NCBI GenBank assembly: GCA_002049455.2 | Contig: KV918858.1 | Coordinates: forward strand, 1-64,000 | Source of the DNA: Porphyra umbilicalis | Taxonomy: Eukaryota; Rhodophyta; Bangiophyceae; Bangiales; Bangiaceae | Direction of reading: 5' to 3' | DNA: 64,000 nt | Shown here: piece by piece, positions 42,415 to 53,473 of the stretch | Position numbering within the stretch: position 1 is the first letter of the stretch | Layout: the number at the start of each line of letters is the position of its first letter | Notes under the pieces: generated by a model | What the model was told of the DNA's origin: nothing | The model's input: only the letters and a program-made list of their open reading frames with translations | The model's database searches: none | Translations under genes and position numbers: made by a program

Positions 42415-43094
42415 CGCCGCGGCGGTGGCGGCAATCGCCGACGCGGCCGCGTCGCCGCCCCCGCGTCCGCCGCCGCCGTCGGCCGCGCGCGTGGCGGGGG
42501 GGTGCCCCGCACGCCCGTCGGCGCGGCGCCATGGTCCGTGCCCGACGCGGCGCCTGGCGCCTGCGCGCCACCGCCGTGCGGCAGATGCGGGGGGGCGACC
42601 CGCTGTTGTGGGAGGGCGGGCAAGACGGCGGCAGCGCTGTCGGGCCCGCCGCGGCTGGCGCCGTCGGCGGCATCCCCGCCGCTGCCGCCACCGCCGCCGC
42701 CATCGTTGCGGCCGTCGCCATAGTCACTCGCGTCCATGCCGCCGCCCACCGCGCGTGCGGTCGGCGCGTTCTCCTCGTTGGCGGCGCCGGGAGCGGCCGC
42801 CGCCTGCCCGAGCGTCGCGGGTATACAAGACCGCCGCCTGCCGCCCGCCGCCCCGCCGCGCGTGGCGCCGCCGCGCGCGGCGCCGCCGCGCGTCCACAAC
42901 AACGCCAACAAGGCGGCGTGGAGGGCAGAGGGGGGGGAGGATGGTGCTCTGTCCAACGTGCCACAGAGCGGCGCGCCGGACCGCGACGCGGCGGGCCGTC
43001 CCGGTGACCCCGACCGCGCCGACCGCCACGTTGCGGGCGGGGCTCGGCGCTCCCCCCCGCCCCGCGGCCGCCACGCAGCGCGCATGGGACGCGC

Positions 43095-43125
<31 letters not shown>

Positions 43126-44221
43126 GCGGCGGGGGGGTGGCGAACCGCCGCGGCCGCGCCGCTGCGCGTCGCCGCGCGCGCCACCCGCAGCGTGCAAACG
43201 GGCGCGTGCGCCCCATGGGGCGGGGACCCCCCCCGCCGCCGCCGCCGCGCGCACGTGCGCCGCCGCCGGGCGACCGCGCGCCGCCGCCGCCGCTGCCGCT
43301 GCCGCTGCCGCCGCCGCCGACCGGGCGCGCGGGGCCCCGTGGGGGCGGCGCCGCTCCCAGCATTTGGTGGGGGGGCGCCGCGGGCAGCCGGGGGGGGGGG
43401 AGGGGGGGGGGTGGCACGCGCCCATGGCGTCGCCGCCGCCGTCGCCGCGGCACGTGCGCGCCGCCCGCCCGCCCGCCCGCCTTTGAATTCAAAGAGGCGT
43501 GGGGGGAGGGGGGGGGGCGGCGGCAACGACGGACCGAAAGAATCTAGCGGGCGGGCGGGCGCGCCGCCGCGCCAGGCAGCGCCGGTGGGCGGCGGGCGCC
43601 CGCCGGCAGTGCTGGTGGGCGGCGGGCGCCCACGGGCGCGCCGCCGGGCAGCGGCGGCGGGGCGGGGTGGGCCCACGGCGCGGGTGGTGGCGGCCGCCAT
43701 GAGGACGGCGGGGGTGGGGGAGCCGGGGGAGGGGGGGGTGCCGGGGGGGTCGACACTGGGGAGGGGGGGGGGTGGAGGGGGGGAGAGCACTGGAGAGGGG
43801 GGGGGGGGTGGAGGGGAGGTCGACACTGGGGAGGAGGGGTGGGGGCGGGGGGGGGGTGGACTCGCCGCGCAGCGCGCCGGCGGGGGGGACCCCGTCGCGC
43901 CCCGCGGCGCGCCGCGGCGCACCACGATTGACACCCGCGCGCCGCGGCGCACGACGATTGACACCCGCGGCGGCGGCGGGGCGCGGCCACAGGTGGCCGC
44001 CAAATTGCACGCGTCGGGCGCGCCGACGGGCGGTGCCCACCGGCGGGCGCGCCGGGGCGGCCGCGCCGCTGCGGCGGCCGCCCCACGGTCGCGCGCGCCG
44101 CGGCGGCCAGCCGCGTGGCCGCCGCGGCGCGGGGGCCCCGCCGACGGCGGGGGCGGTCGGTCGCCGACGCAGAGGCCACCCATCCCGGCCATGCCCCGGC
44201 GGCGCGGGGGGCGTCCCCCCC

Positions 44222-44336
44222 GCGCGGCAGCCCCGCCTCGCCCCCCCGCCGCGGCGCGACCGGGGGGGGCGTCCCCCCGCGCGGCGGCCCCGCCTCGTCC
44301 CCCCGCCGCGGCGCGACCGGGGGGGGCGACCGTCGC
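44222..44336 (+). repeat. 57-bp tandem duplication
   Basis: GCGCGGCAGCCCCGCCTCG at 44222 returns as GCGCGGCGGCCCCGCCTCG at 44279. Each copy is followed by CCGCCGCGGCGCGACCGG and a G run. Confidence 0.75.
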
Positions 44337-45400
44337 GCGCGCGCGGCCGCCGCGGTCGGGGGGGGTGTGGCGGCGCCGTGCGCCCGCGGCGCTCGGGTGG
44401 CGCCCCCGCCGTCACGCGGCCGTCGTGCCGTCTCCCCACTCGGCGTGCCGGGGCCGGCGGCGCCGCCGTCGTCCCCGCCGCCCGCTCCCCCCGCCACCAA
44501 CGGCGGCGGACCGACGCGTCGCCGCCGCCGCCGCTGCTGCCGCTGCCGCCGCCGCGTCGCGCCGCGACGGCGCGTGCGCCGCCGTTTGCCAACCGCCGAT
44601 GGGGGTGGTCGCGGCGGCGGCGCGGCGGCGGCGCCGACGGGCGTGCGCGCGCCGCGCGCTGACCCCCCCGCCGCGGGCGGCGACGTCGACCCCGACCGCC
44701 GGGGGCGGTGGCGCTGCAGACGCGGGGGACGGGCGTCGATAGACGGCGGCAGCGGCGTCGCGTCGACGCGGGCCGCAAGCGCACGGATGGGCGGTGGCGC
44801 GCCGGCCGGCGACGACGGTGCCACGCACGGCGCGGCCAGCGGGGTGCTCAAAGGGGAAACACGCAGTGCCCCTCTGGCACGCAGCGGTGGAAACGCAGCG
44901 GGCACGCGGGGGCTTGGCGATACATGGGCGTAGGGGTTGCACGCTTGGGCCGAGCTCAGCGTCACTGGCGGGTGGCTGGGGGCCTCTGAGTCTGATTGTC
45001 GCTCGTCGCTTCCTGGCGTCAGCGCTTGCCTGTCTACGAGGTGGCCGTGCCCGATGTTCAGTACGCGACCCATCTCGCATGGAAGGGTCGGCCAAAGGCC
45101 GCGTCGACGCGTCCCGCACCGCCGCCCTCCCGGCCAACGGTCGGCCCAACGACCGCGGGAACGCCGTCACGGCCGAGGACGGATTCAAAGGGCGCCGCCG
45201 CGCCTTGACCGTCGACAGCAGGTGCGCCGTGGTCCTCTACTCAGACGCTGTGCCTTGTCGTCTTCTGTGCACTGGCCCTCGGAGCGAGCAACAGCGTTCT
45301 TGGTGGACGAGCGGCGCGGGAACAAGAGCCTCCAGGTTGTTAATTTTCATCGTTGACCAGTCAGGGGAGGCCACCCACGGAAGCGCCAGACACGACACGC

Positions 45401-45467
45401 ATTGCCCCTCGTTGCTGGATCCACCGCGAGCCCGTTTTTTTCCCCAAGTCGCTCGTAAACGCTCGTT
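45401..45467 (-). repeat. partial copy of the 220-bp dispersed repeat
   Basis: CCTCGTTGCTGGATCCACC followed by CGAGCCCGTTT and TCGCTCGTA matches the first 60 or so bases of the copy at 62601, in the same orientation. The rest is missing or diverged. Confidence 0.6.
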
Positions 45468-46510
45468 GAAAACGGGTGCTTCCTCGTAAATATCATAGCA
45501 GCGTTAGCTCGTATCCCGTCCGAAAAACTCGTGGCGTCGTGGCGACGAGATTAGGTCGTGATTAAGAGCTCTATGGAGTCCGCTCAAGTTCTAACAAGTG
45601 CGACTTGACACACTAAACGGGTGCGGTGTAGGGCAAGAAATATGTAGAAGGACACCATCGTGCAGCCTACGAGCAGAGGAAGGTTGCGCCCACTCGGGGG
45701 CGGTGAGTGGGAAGAAGGCAGGAAGTTTTCGCAGCCTGACGCCTCTCTACCGGCGTTGCCCGCTCTGGCCGCCGCCACAGCCGACACCCTCTCGCGTCCT
45801 CGTGCGAAGCGGCCATCATTTCTCCGTTGTGGCCACGCGACAGACGCCAAAGCCAAAAGCACGGGGGCAAGCGGATTCCTCGCCGGTATGGTACTGAGGG
45901 CGGCGGCGGGTAGTGGTGCTGCCGGAAGGGCAGGTGGCGCTGGTGGGGGGTGGGGGGAGCACTGTGGGGGGGGGCAGCACGGGGGGAAGGGGGGGGTAGT
46001 CAGATCAGAAGATGATGCTGTGGTCCGACAGAGTCCTGCCTAAGCGACGAGACGTTGGGAATCTCTGCCGCCGCCACCGGCGTGGCAACCGCACCGGGAG
46101 ATAACCGCTGGTGGCGGCCGCAGCGGACGGGGCTGCTGCGAGTGGGCGAGACGTAACGAGTTGCTCAGATAGCACCGGAAAGAGATGGAAAGCCGCCGCA
46201 GTAGCAGATGTCGCAGGTGCCCGCTGGGTAGCAGAGAGGATGTGGCGGCGCCAGGCAGGCAAGCACTGGCAGGGACCAAGACCAGGACACCACGCGAAGT
46301 CAGCGGACCTGCGGATCGATGCGGATCGCGCCGCAACCCCCGGCTTCGTGAGCGCCGGGAAGCCTCTTTTCCGCTCGGGATGCACCGTTCTTTGGCACTT
46401 ATCTAAGAACTTAGTGGAATGGGAAATATATTCTTCCCAATCATTGCCGATTGCTGTTTGTGGAAGGGCAGATGTTGCTCCTGCGACTAGAAGTAAGTGT
46501 GATGTAAATA

Positions 46511-46641
46511 CAATGCGTTCTCGTTATAAGAGAATCGGTTGGAAGTGAATATGGGTCACGAGTCTTCCATTCTAGTCGGTGTAGGCCACTTTTTATTCAT
46601 ATTGAGCTGATTCAGCTGTCTCTTGAAACGAGAACGCACTG
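46511..46641. mobile_element. 131-bp mariner/pogo-like MITE flanked by TA
   Basis: Left end CAATGCGTTCTCGTTATAAG, right end the reverse complement of CAGTGCGTTCTCGTTTCAAG; about 20 of 23 positions pair. TA lies directly outside both ends (46509-46510 and 46642-46643), the target of Tc1/mariner/pogo elements. The CAGTGCGTTCTCGTT terminus is of the style seen in that group. No coding capacity, so it would depend on a transposase elsewhere. Confidence 0.75.
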
Positions 46642-46847
46642 TAGTCGGGCATACGGGTAGATAGATGTGGCAAAAAGGGACTTTCCCAGCACCTGCCGAC
46701 CCCGCGCACGACTTGGTACGCACCCCTCGAACAGAGTGTCTTAATGAAGCGTGCAAGAAAATCGAAAACACTTCGTGTGAAGGACGGGAGCGCTCGTACA
46801 CACTTGTTGAGCACACGTGTACGTTTGCACCTGCGCATTTTGACCAT

Positions 46848-47067
46848 GTCGCTCAAGACCATAGCAAGCGGCTCTCAAAGAGGCTTCTGGTGCATCCAAG
46901 AAGTCAATGCAAAATGCAGTCATGCAAGCGTATGCATGCTTCAACATGTTTTTACAAGAAAAACGCCTCGTACAGGCTTTTACGAGGGGTCGTGCCAGTT
47001 TTTGTACGAGCGATTTGGGGGGAAAACGGGCTCGTGGTGGATCCCGCAACGAGGTGCACTGCGCTGG
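46848..47067 (+). repeat. 220-bp dispersed repeat, copy A
   Basis: From GTCGCTCAAGACCATAGC to GAGGTGCACTGCGCTGG. It is the inverted, diverged copy of 62601-62820 and the two have equal length. Shared words include CAAGCGGCTCTCAAAG, ACATGTTTTTACAAGAAAA (with changes), GTACGAGCGATTTGGGGG and TCGTGGTGGATCC. Neither end looks like an inverted repeat, and it has no coding potential. Class unknown. Confidence 0.8.
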
Positions 47068-47251
47068 TAACCTCGGCGGGGCACGGCCATCCCGACCCGT
47101 GCTCTTGCCCGCTCCCAACCCCCAGCCGCACTCCTCGCCTATGACGTTTTCTGCGCCCACTGGGCGACCCCGCCACGCGGCGGGGTCCGCTGCCCAAGCG
47201 CCCGAGGCGGCACCCGCGGCGGCGCGCCGCCGGCACCCCCGCGGCCGCGCG

Positions 47252-48235
47252 CTACGGTCCGCCCGTGACGACGCCCCGCGCCACGGCGTCGTGTCCCACG
47301 GCTTGCGCGGGCGCCCCCAGCCCCCCCCCACCGTGGCAGGCGTCTAGCGCCGCGACCGCTTGGCGCTCGGCGCCGCCTCTCGGGGTGCGCCCTCCCCCCC
47401 CCCCGCGCGGACCCCCCCCCCCCGCCGGCTCGCCGCCGCCGCTCGCTGGGCGTTGACCGACGTCTCTCCCCCCCGCCCCCCCCCCCCCGCCCCCCCCCCC
47501 CCCCGCCGCCGCGTACGCGCGCAGCATTGCAGACCGCGTCGCGCGCGCCACCGCCGGCGCCACGGCGTTGCGCCCGCCGAGGAGCGGGCGCAGTTCATCC
47601 GCCGCCGCCTGCACCGTGTCGACCATGTAGCCCGGGAAGAACCGCGCCGCAAAGCCGCCGCTGCGGCTCCCCCAGCCGCCACCGCCGCCGCCGCCGCCGT
47701 CGCCGCCGCCACCGTCGCGGCCGCCACCGTCGCCACCGCCACCGCCCGCCGCATCGTCTGACACCATGACGGTCGTCAGGACGAGCAGATGCACCGCCGC
47801 GGCCGTGTCCCCAGCGAGCGTCGGCGCCACCGTGGCGGCGCGGCGCGCAAGGACGACCGCCGTGACGGCCATGTCTGGGGTGACGCCGCAAAAGTCGACA
47901 AACAGGTGCATGGCCGTCGCGAGCGACAGGGGGGTGGGGGAAAGGGGCGGCGGCGCCCACCCCTGCCCGGCCCCCGCGGCGGGCGATGTGGCCGTGACGG
48001 GGGGGGGGGGGGGGGGGGGAATGGCGCTCCCGCGCATGGCTGGGGGGGGGGGGGGGGGGGGGGGCACCGCCACCGCCACCATCGCCGGCCCCGCTGGCCC
48101 CTGGAGCGCCCCCGCAGCCGCCATTGCGGCAGCGGGGGGGAGCATCGGCACGGGCGGCGGCACGCCGAGCGTCACCAGCATCGTCTCGATAGTGACAGTG
48201 AGGACCGCCGCGAGGTTGTCGCGCGTCAGGTCGGT

Positions 48236-48270
<35 letters not shown>

Positions 48271-48436
48271 GGGCGGCTGTGGGGTTGGGGGCGGCCCCGG
48301 CGGCGCCGCCGGTGGGGGCGGCGCGACGCGCGTGGGGCGTCTCGGCCGACGCGGCGGCGGCGGCGGCAGGGTTCGGCTCGCCGCGCTCACGCTTGGCGGG
48401 GCGGTGGCCCCGCGGTGGCGACCCGTCCCCCGTCAT
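47252..48436 (-). CDS. possible cyclin-fold (PHO80/cyclin-U-like) protein
   Basis: A minus-strand protein of about 395 residues from the ATG at 48436 (MTGDGSPPRGHRPAKRERGE, basic and nuclear-like). After Pro- and Gly-rich tracts encoded by homopolymers, a region of about 90 residues looks folded: TDLTRDNLAAVLTVTIETML, LSLATAMHLFVDFCGVTPDM, AVTAVVLARRAATVAPTLAG, DTAAAVHLLVLTTVMVSDD, a Gly/Asp insert, and RFFPGYMVDTVQAAADELRP with helices to AMLRAY. The order (helix with F/C, VxxVLxxR, HxLLxTxVMxxDD) resembles the N-terminal cyclin box of PHO80-type cyclins, which activate CDKs. The insert after the VMVSDD helix is unusual. The C-terminus is unsure: after a C run near 47490 (plus strand) another frame ends APSAKRSRR at 47344. 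Weak similarity; treat as a hypothesis. Confidence 0.45.
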
Positions 48437-51055
48437 GGGGATGGCGGGCGGGTGGAGGCCGCGCGGGCTCGGCAATCGATGGAAGAACGCAGAGGGTGGG
48501 AGACGGAGGAGGGTGAGACCGAGAGAAGTTTGGGCGTCGGGTCGGACGGCGCCGTCTTGCGGATGGTGGGGAAGCGGTGGGCGCGTCGACCGTAGCGGCG
48601 GGAGGTGGGGAGGGTGCAGCTCCGAGGCGTCCGTGTCCACAGAGACATTGAGTTGTTGCCGTTGAGCGAGAGGAGGGGGGAAGCCGCCAGCCGACGACCG
48701 CACCGACGGCCAGCGCGTCAGCGCGGCGATGGGGGACGGCCGCCGGCGGCGGCGGCGGGGACGACGGCGGTCGCGGGCCGCTGAAATGGATCAGTCGGCG
48801 GCCGGTAGTGCGCGATATCCGCCCCCGTTTTCTTCCGCGCGGCCGTTTCTGTTGCCCCGCGCAGCGCGGCGGGCGGCGCCCGCCCCGCCGCCGCGCGGGT
48901 GGCGCCAACGCGCGGCGGGGACGCGCTCGCGGCGCCGCGCGCGAGCCCGTCGGGAGGACGCTGTTTCGGCGCCGGTGGCGGCTGCGCCTTGGACCCACGG
49001 GTCTCGTGGGCGCGCGCCAGCGGCGGGCGCGCGCCCCCGCGTCCGCGGCACGACGGCGCGGCGGCTGTTTTTTCTCGTGACGAAATCCCTGTTCCCATTC
49101 CCGACCGCACGCCGCCCCGCCATGGGGCGTGTTGGGTACCGGCGGACCCGTGTTGGGTGCCGACCCCGGTCAACGGACGGCGCTTCACAAAGATGCACCG
49201 ATGCTGGTGGGGAAATCCATCTCGTCCGCCCGCTGCTCTGCCATCACAGGTCTCGTGGGCGGTTGCGTTGCCCTGCGACGAAATTTGGGACACCAGCCGA
49301 GCGTTTTCCGCACTTGGTCTGCTCGACCTGGGCTCTCGCGTGTGTCGCACCAGTTGACGGCGCCACCACGTCCAAGATTGTTGTTTCACTCCATGTCCAT
49401 CTCATTGGCCTCATAACTCGTCGATTTGTTCCGTGCTCCGTCGCCCAACGTCGGCCCCACAGCCACCTGTGCGGAGACCGACGGTGGTCGACATCCCCGA
49501 GACGCGGCGGGGGGGGGGGGAGGGGGAGGCGTCGGCCAGGACACCCATCCTGTTGACGACCCTCGGTCAGGCCATTGCGCGTTCGTGCCGGGTGCGGGCG
49601 CCGCGTCCGGCGAGGCGTCCGTAAAGGTGTCCACAGTAGGGCAAAAAAGTGGAGGCAGGGGCGCTGGGCGTTCTGACGAGCCGGCTGCGGCTCTGAGTGT
49701 GCGGGGCTGAGGGAAAAGGGAGCAACTCGGAGCGATGCCCAGCCTATTCAAAGGCCCTCGGTGCTCTAGCGGTCGGGGAGCTCGCGTGCTGGGGTTTGGG
49801 AACTCCAGAGGGGTGGCGCAGCCAACCACGCAGCCGCGCCGCGTGTGCGAGATGGGAGGGGGCGGACGGGTCAAACTGGGAGAAGTGCCGGCGTTGCCCG
49901 TGCTCCCCGGCGCTGGCGGGTACCGACCACCGCCACGCGCCGCGCTGTGGTGCCGCCCCTGCCAAATATTGACAGCGGGCGGCTCCACGGCTGCCCGTGC
50001 CGCAGGCACAAAAGCCACACGGTTGACGAGGCGCTGCCGTGCGCTGCGGGGCGCCGGCACCGCCGCTCCTGGGTGACGCGCGCGCGAGCAGAGGCAAGGC
50101 TGCTTCACTGGTAACTTTCGCGTAAAGCGCCTAGGCGGGCCAGTCCTGTTCCCGACACAAGGCCTTTTGTCGGGAACAGGACCGGCCCATTCAGAGGCTG
50201 CCTCCCTCGACGTTCATTCCCGCGCTGCGTCGGCGACCTACGTCGTCATCATCCCCTGGATGGCCGCCGCGGTGAGCCACAGAGAAGGAGTCGTACACGT
50301 GAGCACCGCAAAGACTCGTTCTTCTCGTTCAAGAAAAACATAAAAAAGTACGAAACGGCCGCCCCTTCCGCGCTCTATGGAGGCAGCGCCAAGGCACCTC
50401 GAGGTGCCAACGAGCGGAGCTCCGCTCGTCCATAGCCAACTACTCGTGATTGCCCCCGGGGTCTCCCTACAGTTGGATGACAAAGCGTTACATTGTGCAG
50501 AACGTGCTTGTCGACCTTCTACGGCTAGTCGGGAACCTGCGTGGCCAACGGTCGCACGCCCACGAGCACGCCGATAGGGCCTGAGGGAAGCACGATTGTG
50601 GCGCCAAGAACCACCGTCGCCCTCGGCGAAAAACAAAGGAAAAACAGAGATCTTCCGCAATGATAGGTGTGAACGGTTTTTAGCAGTCATACTTCACCAA
50701 AATAATTGGCTGCCGCTGCCCGAATCTACGGAGGATCAAATACATTGATTTCCATAAATTGACCTCATCGTGATGACTTACTCCACTGTCAACCACAGGG
50801 GCGCTCGACGGATAGCCACCCTGCACCGCATCCGCCTCTACGGCGTGTTTGGGAGGGGTGGAGCCTGTGCGCGAGCGCGGCCCAGCGACCCCGCCCGTCC
50901 CTCTCGCAGACGTCCCCCGCCACCACCCCACACGAGGCGGTGCGCACGCGCACGTCCCTCCATCCGCACCTTCCCTCTGGTACTTGTCTCCCCCCTCTGT
51001 TGTCTCCCCCCTCTGTTACTTTCCCTCTCCAGCCCGGTCTGCCGTTGCGGCCACG
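48437..51055. other. 2.6-kb intergenic region
   Basis: Upstream of the cyclin-like gene (minus) and of V-ATPase subunit F (plus). Open frames are short and compositionally biased, with no domain. Contains the hairpin at 50137-50188 and a lower-GC patch at 50600-50780. Confidence 0.5.
50137..50188. repeat. strong hairpin (about 22-bp arms)
   Basis: The arm GGGCCAGTCCTGTTCCCGAC is followed after a short loop by GTCGGGAACAGGACCGGCCC, its near-perfect complement (one G-T or mismatch position). It could be the core of a decayed MITE or an RNA hairpin. Confidence 0.7.
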
Positions 51056-52102
51056 ATGGCGCCGCCCGGGACCAAGAACCTGGCCAAGAGCCGCCCTGGC
51101 GGCTACCTCATTGCTGTGATTGGCGACGCGGACACGGTCGCGGGTTTCCTCATGGCGGGCGTCGGGGAGCGTGACGGAAAGAAGGAGGTCAACTACTTTG
51201 AGGTCGACTTGAGTAGGTTGGGCCGCGCAATCAGTGGGGCGCGGAGGGGGGGCGGGGGAGGGGGAGGGAGCGCGCTGCGCGCTGGGTTTGTGAGCGTCGG
51301 ACGTCGGTTGACCGGGCGTCCATCTGTCGTCGACGTGTGGGTGCCGTGTGTGCGCTTGAGCATCTGTGCGGTCCCGTGGCAGGCGGCCACTATGGCAGGC
51401 GGCCACCGTGTGGGACATCGCAGGCGAGTGGCGCTTGAGTTCGCAGGGAGGCCCGACCGGCAGGCGGCGGCAGCGTCTAACATGCTCGCTCCACGCCTCG
51501 CCAGCCCGCTTGGCCCCTTTTTTATTCTTTGCCTCCCCTGCTCGCGACGCTCAGAGGATACGCCCGTCCCAGCCATTGAGGATGCGTTCAAGCGCTTCAC
51601 CGAGCGCGAGGACATTGCCATTGTGCTCATCAACCAATACGTATGTCCGGGGGTGGGTGAGGCCTGTGGTGGGCGGCGGGGGTGGCGCGCAGAGGCTGGC
51701 CACGCACCGCCTCGTCGTGGTGTGCCCTCACCGGCCGGTCGCAGTGTCGCCATCGCCGCCGTGCTGCGTGGTCGCTCGGGCTTTGGGGATCTCGGTTTGG
51801 GGGTCTGGTCGCGACGCTCACGCGCTCGCCGCGTCTCGTCTGCGCCTCTGGACACTAACGCTGTGCGCTCGCCCCCGCCTGCGTCTTGTCTATGGCCCCC
51901 CGCCGCTGCGCCCGTCGGCGTGTGCTGCGGCGGACCCCCCCACCTCTGCTGCCCACAGATTGCCAATGAGATCCGGCCGGTGTTGTCCAAGTTCTCCGCG
52001 CCCGTGCCGGCGGTGCTGGAAATCCCATCCAAGGAGCACCCGTACGACGCGTCCAAGGACTCGATCCTGCAGCGGGTGCGCAATATGCTCGGCACGGCGT
52101 AG
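51056..52102 (+). CDS. V-type proton ATPase subunit F (three exons)
   Basis: Exons 51056-51212, 51555-51640 and 51959-52102 give a 128-residue protein. Introns of 342 and 318 bp have GT-AG borders (GTAGGT...CTCAG and GTATGT...CCACAG), and reading phase is kept at both joins. Subunit F sits in the central stalk of the V1 sector and couples ATP hydrolysis to rotation. Landmarks: [79 protein letters not shown] and [20 protein letters not shown] then QRVRNML, all typical of the family. Length is normal (119-130). The start ATG lies in ACGATGG; the preceding 200 bp are CT-rich, as at other starts here. This gene shows that ordinary spliceosomal introns are present. Confidence 0.97.
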   Translation: MAPPGTKNLAKSRPGGYLIAVIGDADTVAGFLMAGVGERDGKKEVNYFEVDLSRLGRAISGARRGGGGGGGSALRAGFVSVGRRLTGRPSVVDVWVPCVRLSICAVPWQAATMAGGHRVGHRRRVALEFAGRPDRQAAAASNMLAPRLASPLGPFFILCLPCSRRSEDTPVPAIEDAFKRFTEREDIAIVLINQYVCPGVGEACGGRRGWRAEAGHAPPRRGVPSPAGRSVAIAAVLRGRSGFGDLGLGVWSRRSRARRVSSAPLDTNAVRSPPPASCLWPPAAAPVGVCCGGPPHLCCPQIANEIRPVLSKFSAPVPAVLEIPSKEHPYDASKDSILQRVRNMLGTA

Positions 52103-52436
52103 GTGGAGCCCGTCATTACTTTCTTTTTCACGTACAAGCGCGCGCCGACCGCCCCGCCCGCGCGCCTCTACTCGACGCGGTCGTCTCGAAAACACTCATG
52201 CAATCCCCGGGAGGTGCGCCCCCGGTGCCCGCGGGCCGGAGCGCGTCGACGCTCTACGCTACGCGGGTGGCCCAACTGTCAGGCCAACGTTGCCCGCACG
52301 GCCGCGCGGTGGCGCGTGGCGGCCACCACCCCCAGCCCCCCCGCCGCCATGGGCGTGCCCCGCTCGTACAAGACGCGGCTCCCCGCTTCCCCGCTCGCCT
52401 CGCCGCCCGCAAGCCCCCCCCCCCCGCCCCCCGCCC
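52103..52436. other. convergent spacer
   Basis: 334 bp between the V-ATPase F stop and the stop of the minus-strand SAM-domain gene. No gene; a T-rich word (52123-52132) lies just after the plus-strand stop. Confidence 0.5.
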
Positions 52437-53473
52437 TCACGCCAGCTGCTCAAACAGTTCCAAGATGCGCCGGCGGTCGCCCATGGGGATGGACGGAAAT
52501 TCGGCGCGGAGGTCGTCCGCCCCCAACCCCGCCGCCGTCACCCCATCCACGCGCTCCGCCGCAAACTCCCCCGCGTAGGCGCCGAGCCCCGCGGCGCGCA
52601 GCGCCTCCCCCACCTGCACCACCGACCAGTCGCGGAGGCGCGACGCGCGGGCGCCCCCCCCCCCCCCCGCCCGCCGCCGCCGCCCACGCCCGTGGCCGCC
52701 CGCAGTTTGGCGTCAAACGAGTCGAGCTCCGCCGCCCACCCGCCGCCGACGTCGCCGCCGTCGGGCGCCACCCCACTCACCCCCGCCGCCGGTGAGTCGC
52801 CGGTCGACGCCGGGGCGCTCGGCGGTGACAGCCCCACCGCCTTGGCAAAGAGCCCCCACGCGCCGCGCGCGAGGAGCGCGGCGACGCCGAGCTTGACCGC
52901 CGCGCCCGCAAAAAAGGAAAAGACGCCGGCGGCGAGCATGGAAAAGGGCACGAGGAGGAGGCCCACCGGCAGCAGCAGCGACACGACCGTCAGCGTCGCC
53001 ACGGCGAGCGCCGCCACGGCGGTGAGGGCGGCGCTCGCGGCGACGGCGCCGCCCGCCACAACGGCGCCGAGGAAAAAAAGGGAGCGCGCGCCCGATGGCA
53101 GCGCCGCCGCCGACGAGGGGAGGAAGGAGCGGAGGCCAACCTCGAGCGCCGTCACCGCGCGCTCCCGCGACCGCGACGCGGTCGCGCGCGCCGCGTCGCC
53201 GCGCGCGACGCCCTCGGCCCGCGCGCGCGCGCCGGCGGCTTCGGCGCGCCGGCGGATCTCCTCAGTGTCAAAGGGGGGGGGGTAGGACGCCGTTGGGGGG
53301 GGGGGGGGGGGGGGGGGGCGGTGCCGACCGCCCCGCGCGGACGGCCACGCCGCCGCCCGGCGCGCGGGGGCGGTGGCAATGGCGGGGGAGCGGGGGGCGC
53401 ACCGGGACAGCAGCCGCGGCTGCCACGCGGTGAGGGGGGAAAAGGCGGGCGTGAAGGGTGGCATGGCGCCCAT
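52437..53473 (-). CDS. membrane protein with a C-terminal SAM domain
   Basis: Starts at the ATG at 53473 (MGAMPPFTPAFSPLTAWQPR), an N-terminus rich in Ala/Arg/Ser/Pro that could target an organelle. A charged helix follows (DTEEIRRRAEAAGARARAEG ... RERAVTALEVGLRSF), then two or three hydrophobic segments (SLFFLGAVVAGGAVAASAAL, VATLTVVSLLLPVGLLLVPF, SFFAGAAVKLGVAALLA). A C run at 52654-52669 (plus strand) shifts the frame. In the next frame the C-terminus RLRDWSVVQVGEALRAAGLG, AYAGEFAAERVDGVTAAGLG, ADDLRAEFPSIPMGDRRRIL then ELFEQLA reads as a complete SAM domain, a protein- or RNA-binding five-helix fold. The upstream start is uncertain. Its cellular role is unknown. Confidence 0.7.

Larger units (their letters stand above)
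42415..47251. other. 4.8-kb region without a recognisable gene
   Basis: Extremely GC-rich from 42.4 to 44.9 kb. Long Ala/Arg/Pro/Gly frames are open on both strands and none carries a motif. It includes short tandem duplications (43595-43650, 43900-43975, 44222-44336) and G runs. From 45.4 to 47.1 kb the GC content drops; this part contains a partial dispersed repeat, a TA-flanked MITE and a 220-bp repeat. The 5' end of the TPR-J gene may extend to 42735. Confidence 0.5.

Noticed and set aside
42415-45100. Several 300-700-residue frames on both strands
   Set aside because: At this GC content stop codons are rare. All are Ala/Arg/Pro/Gly strings without motifs and many start at GTG.
46848-47067. 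Treating the 220-bp repeat as an LTR or LINE fragment
   Set aside because: No coding sequence, poly-A tail, TG...CA ends or target duplication seen; left unclassified.
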